From: Pleurotus ostreatus/Saccharomyces cerevisiae fusant
Taxonomy: Eukaryota; Opisthokonta
Direction: 5' to 3'
Assembly (NCBI GenBank): GCA_024196135.1
Contig: JAMQCK010000181.1
Coordinates: 1-43,352, forward strand
DNA length: 43,352 nt
This document shows positions 41,983 to 43,352 of the stretch, in pieces (positions within the stretch are counted from its first letter, which is position 1; every line of letters starts with the position of its first letter). The notes under the pieces were generated by a model. It saw only the letters and a list, made by a program, of their open reading frames with translations. It was not told the origin of the DNA and ran no database searches. The translations under genes were made by a program, and so were the position numbers.

Positions 41983-43352
41983 TTAACGGGCACGTCGGTC
42001 TCGCCGGCGAGGTAGCTGAGCAATGAGCTCAAGGCCATCGTCTTCGTACGTGGGATCCCCTTCTTCGTCGTCAAGATCGGCCCACAGTTCGAGCATGTCT
42101 ATCATGGTTGGACGCCTCACTGGTGTGGCTGACACAGCAGGGGCCTTCTGTTTCTTGGAGGGAGCCTGCTCTGTCTTGATCTTCTTCCAACGTCTGGGGA
42201 AGTACCGTCAGAGGCAGATTTAGATGACTAGGAGAGTAGCTTACTCTTGTCGAGACACGAACTCGGCGAACTTCGCGCCGCCAGAAGCCCATTCCGCGTT
42301 GCCGTTATTGGCCAAGGACGAGACGTACACAGATATAGCGTGGTCGAGAGCAATGTTGGGTATCATGGGTGCTTTACGGTGCACCGCGGTCCGGCAATTG
42401 GGACAAACAGTCTTCTTCTATACTCCAAGGTGAGCCTCGCATCCAAGCAACCCATTCGCAAGGGAAAATCGATGCCCACATTAATCTTCAACCACTGATT
42501 CCCGCACTCCCCACAGAAGCTATGACCACAAGGGTTCGTTACGTGCGCCGCCACACTGCAAAGAAAGAAGGGTCAGTGAATCACTGGACCTTGGGTACCT
42601 CCCAAGACAACGCATACATCAGGTCACAGCATCTATTCCCGCCAGTCAGAAATAACCCTCGTCGAAGCGCGCGAAAAGGACTCACATGGGGCAGCTAAGC
42701 TCGTCCTCGAACTTCGCGAGTACCTCGTTGACTGGGTCTGGCTTGGCCGTGGACGCAGAGGGCGCGAAGCGATCGCTTTCGTCCACCCGGGTCCTCTTCT
42801 GTGCGTTCTCGCTGGAACCGCTGGGCCCTTCACAGGCTTTGCGTTTGCGGGACGCGGGAGGGCTGGCTATATGCGTGGTTATGGTGTGCGCTATTCGGGC
42901 AAGGCGTGATTGGAGTTATCGACTTACCAGTGATGACATTCGCAGAGGTAGAAGCCTCGCTAGGCCCATTCTCCTGCCGCGTAGTAGTACGCAGTGCTGC
43001 AAGGGCGAGATAAGCTGTCTGCGATCCCGCTTAGTTGGGGTGCGCCTATATGCATACCTGACTCTGCCTGAGTCAAGTTCCGCTCAAGTGCGTCCACGGC
43101 TTGGAGGAAGGTGCTATCAAAGATATCATCATCGCCGTAATCCGTCGATTCCGTGTCGCTGGCGGCCTCATCTTGAACAGTCTGCGGCGGCGGCTCGGCA
43201 GGAGCCCCTGAAGTGTTCGCGTTCAGATTATGAGTACCCGGACCCGTGGACGAGGGTTCCGCCTGCGTCGTGGTCGATGTTGCTGTCGTTGCGTTGCCCG
43301 CCGCCCCAGACAGCAGCGCGCCCCACTCCTCGTCGCCTAGCACAGGGAGCTC
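41983..43352 (-). CDS. RING-finger protein, probable E3 ubiquitin ligase (5' end outside window)
   Basis: The gene runs off the right edge, so its start is missing. Seven exons can be read: 43352-43058, 43014-42928, 42866-42686, 42632-42618, 42555-42480, 42417-42245 and 42193-41983, giving 345 residues in frame. The N-terminal part is acidic and Ser/Thr-rich. The RING domain, assembled over four exons, reads CPICCDLI, NPCGHSFCGECGNQW and KTVCPNC, a C3HC4 arrangement, so ubiquitin-ligase activity is inferred. A 15-nt microexon (42618-42632) carries the second zinc Cys; skipping it keeps frame but removes that ligand. The C-terminus contains a KKIKTEQAPSKKQK basic patch, an acidic stretch (DLDDEEGD) and a basic end (PRRRDRRAR). 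Substrate and pathway are unknown. Confidence 0.85.

Overview
The window is nuclear DNA from a filamentous basidiomycete, most likely an Agaricomycete. I infer this from the very intron-dense genes (introns mostly 46-60 nt, donors often GTGCGT or GTGAGT), several microexons, and a gene set typical of wood- or litter-decaying fungi: a GH62 arabinofuranosidase, a GH72 glucanosyltransferase, a DUF7702-type membrane protein and a fungal DHA1 MFS transporter. I cannot name the species. I reconstructed exon chains by hand from splice motifs, reading frame and family similarity. Every chain given closes in frame.

Layout. 1-8966 carries three plus-strand genes: the 3' part of a fungal-specific transcription factor, a 14-exon multi-pass membrane protein of unknown function, and a CorA-type Mg2+ transporter. 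9647-11275 is RRP36 (minus). 11816-12790 is an intronless secreted GH62 enzyme (plus). 12939-16728 is a minus-strand run of a SIRT5-like sirtuin, a cupin protein and PEX16. An uncertain gene (16937-17982, plus) diverges from PEX16. 18510-20500 is a DHA1 MFS transporter and 21672-23478 a single-pass surface protein (both minus). 24456-25470 is a dienelactone-hydrolase family enzyme (plus), converging on LAS1 (25577-26991, minus). LAS1 diverges from a DUF7702-type membrane protein (27263-28247, plus). 28559-29550 holds two inverted copies of a 421-bp MITE-like element. Downstream on the plus strand are a membrane-anchored YtcJ-like amidohydrolase, a GPI-type GH72 enzyme with an X8 domain, and an ISWI chromatin remodeller. 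The window ends with two minus-strand genes: an unknown single-TM protein and the 3' part of a RING-finger protein.

There is no obvious biosynthetic cluster or operon. The genes are mostly housekeeping (ribosome biogenesis: RRP36 and LAS1; peroxisome: PEX16; chromatin: ISWI and sirtuin; cell wall: GH72) with accessory enzymes between them. The most distinctive structure is the inverted MITE pair: both copies are 421 bp, share 23-bp terminal inverted repeats, have matching 3-bp flanking duplications, and sit 150 bp apart. Other points of interest are a CorA gene that seems to need a GA-AG intron and has SQN in place of the GMN signature, a SIRT5-like sirtuin without a mitochondrial presequence, and a hydrolase with two in-frame starts that differ by a presequence-like extension.
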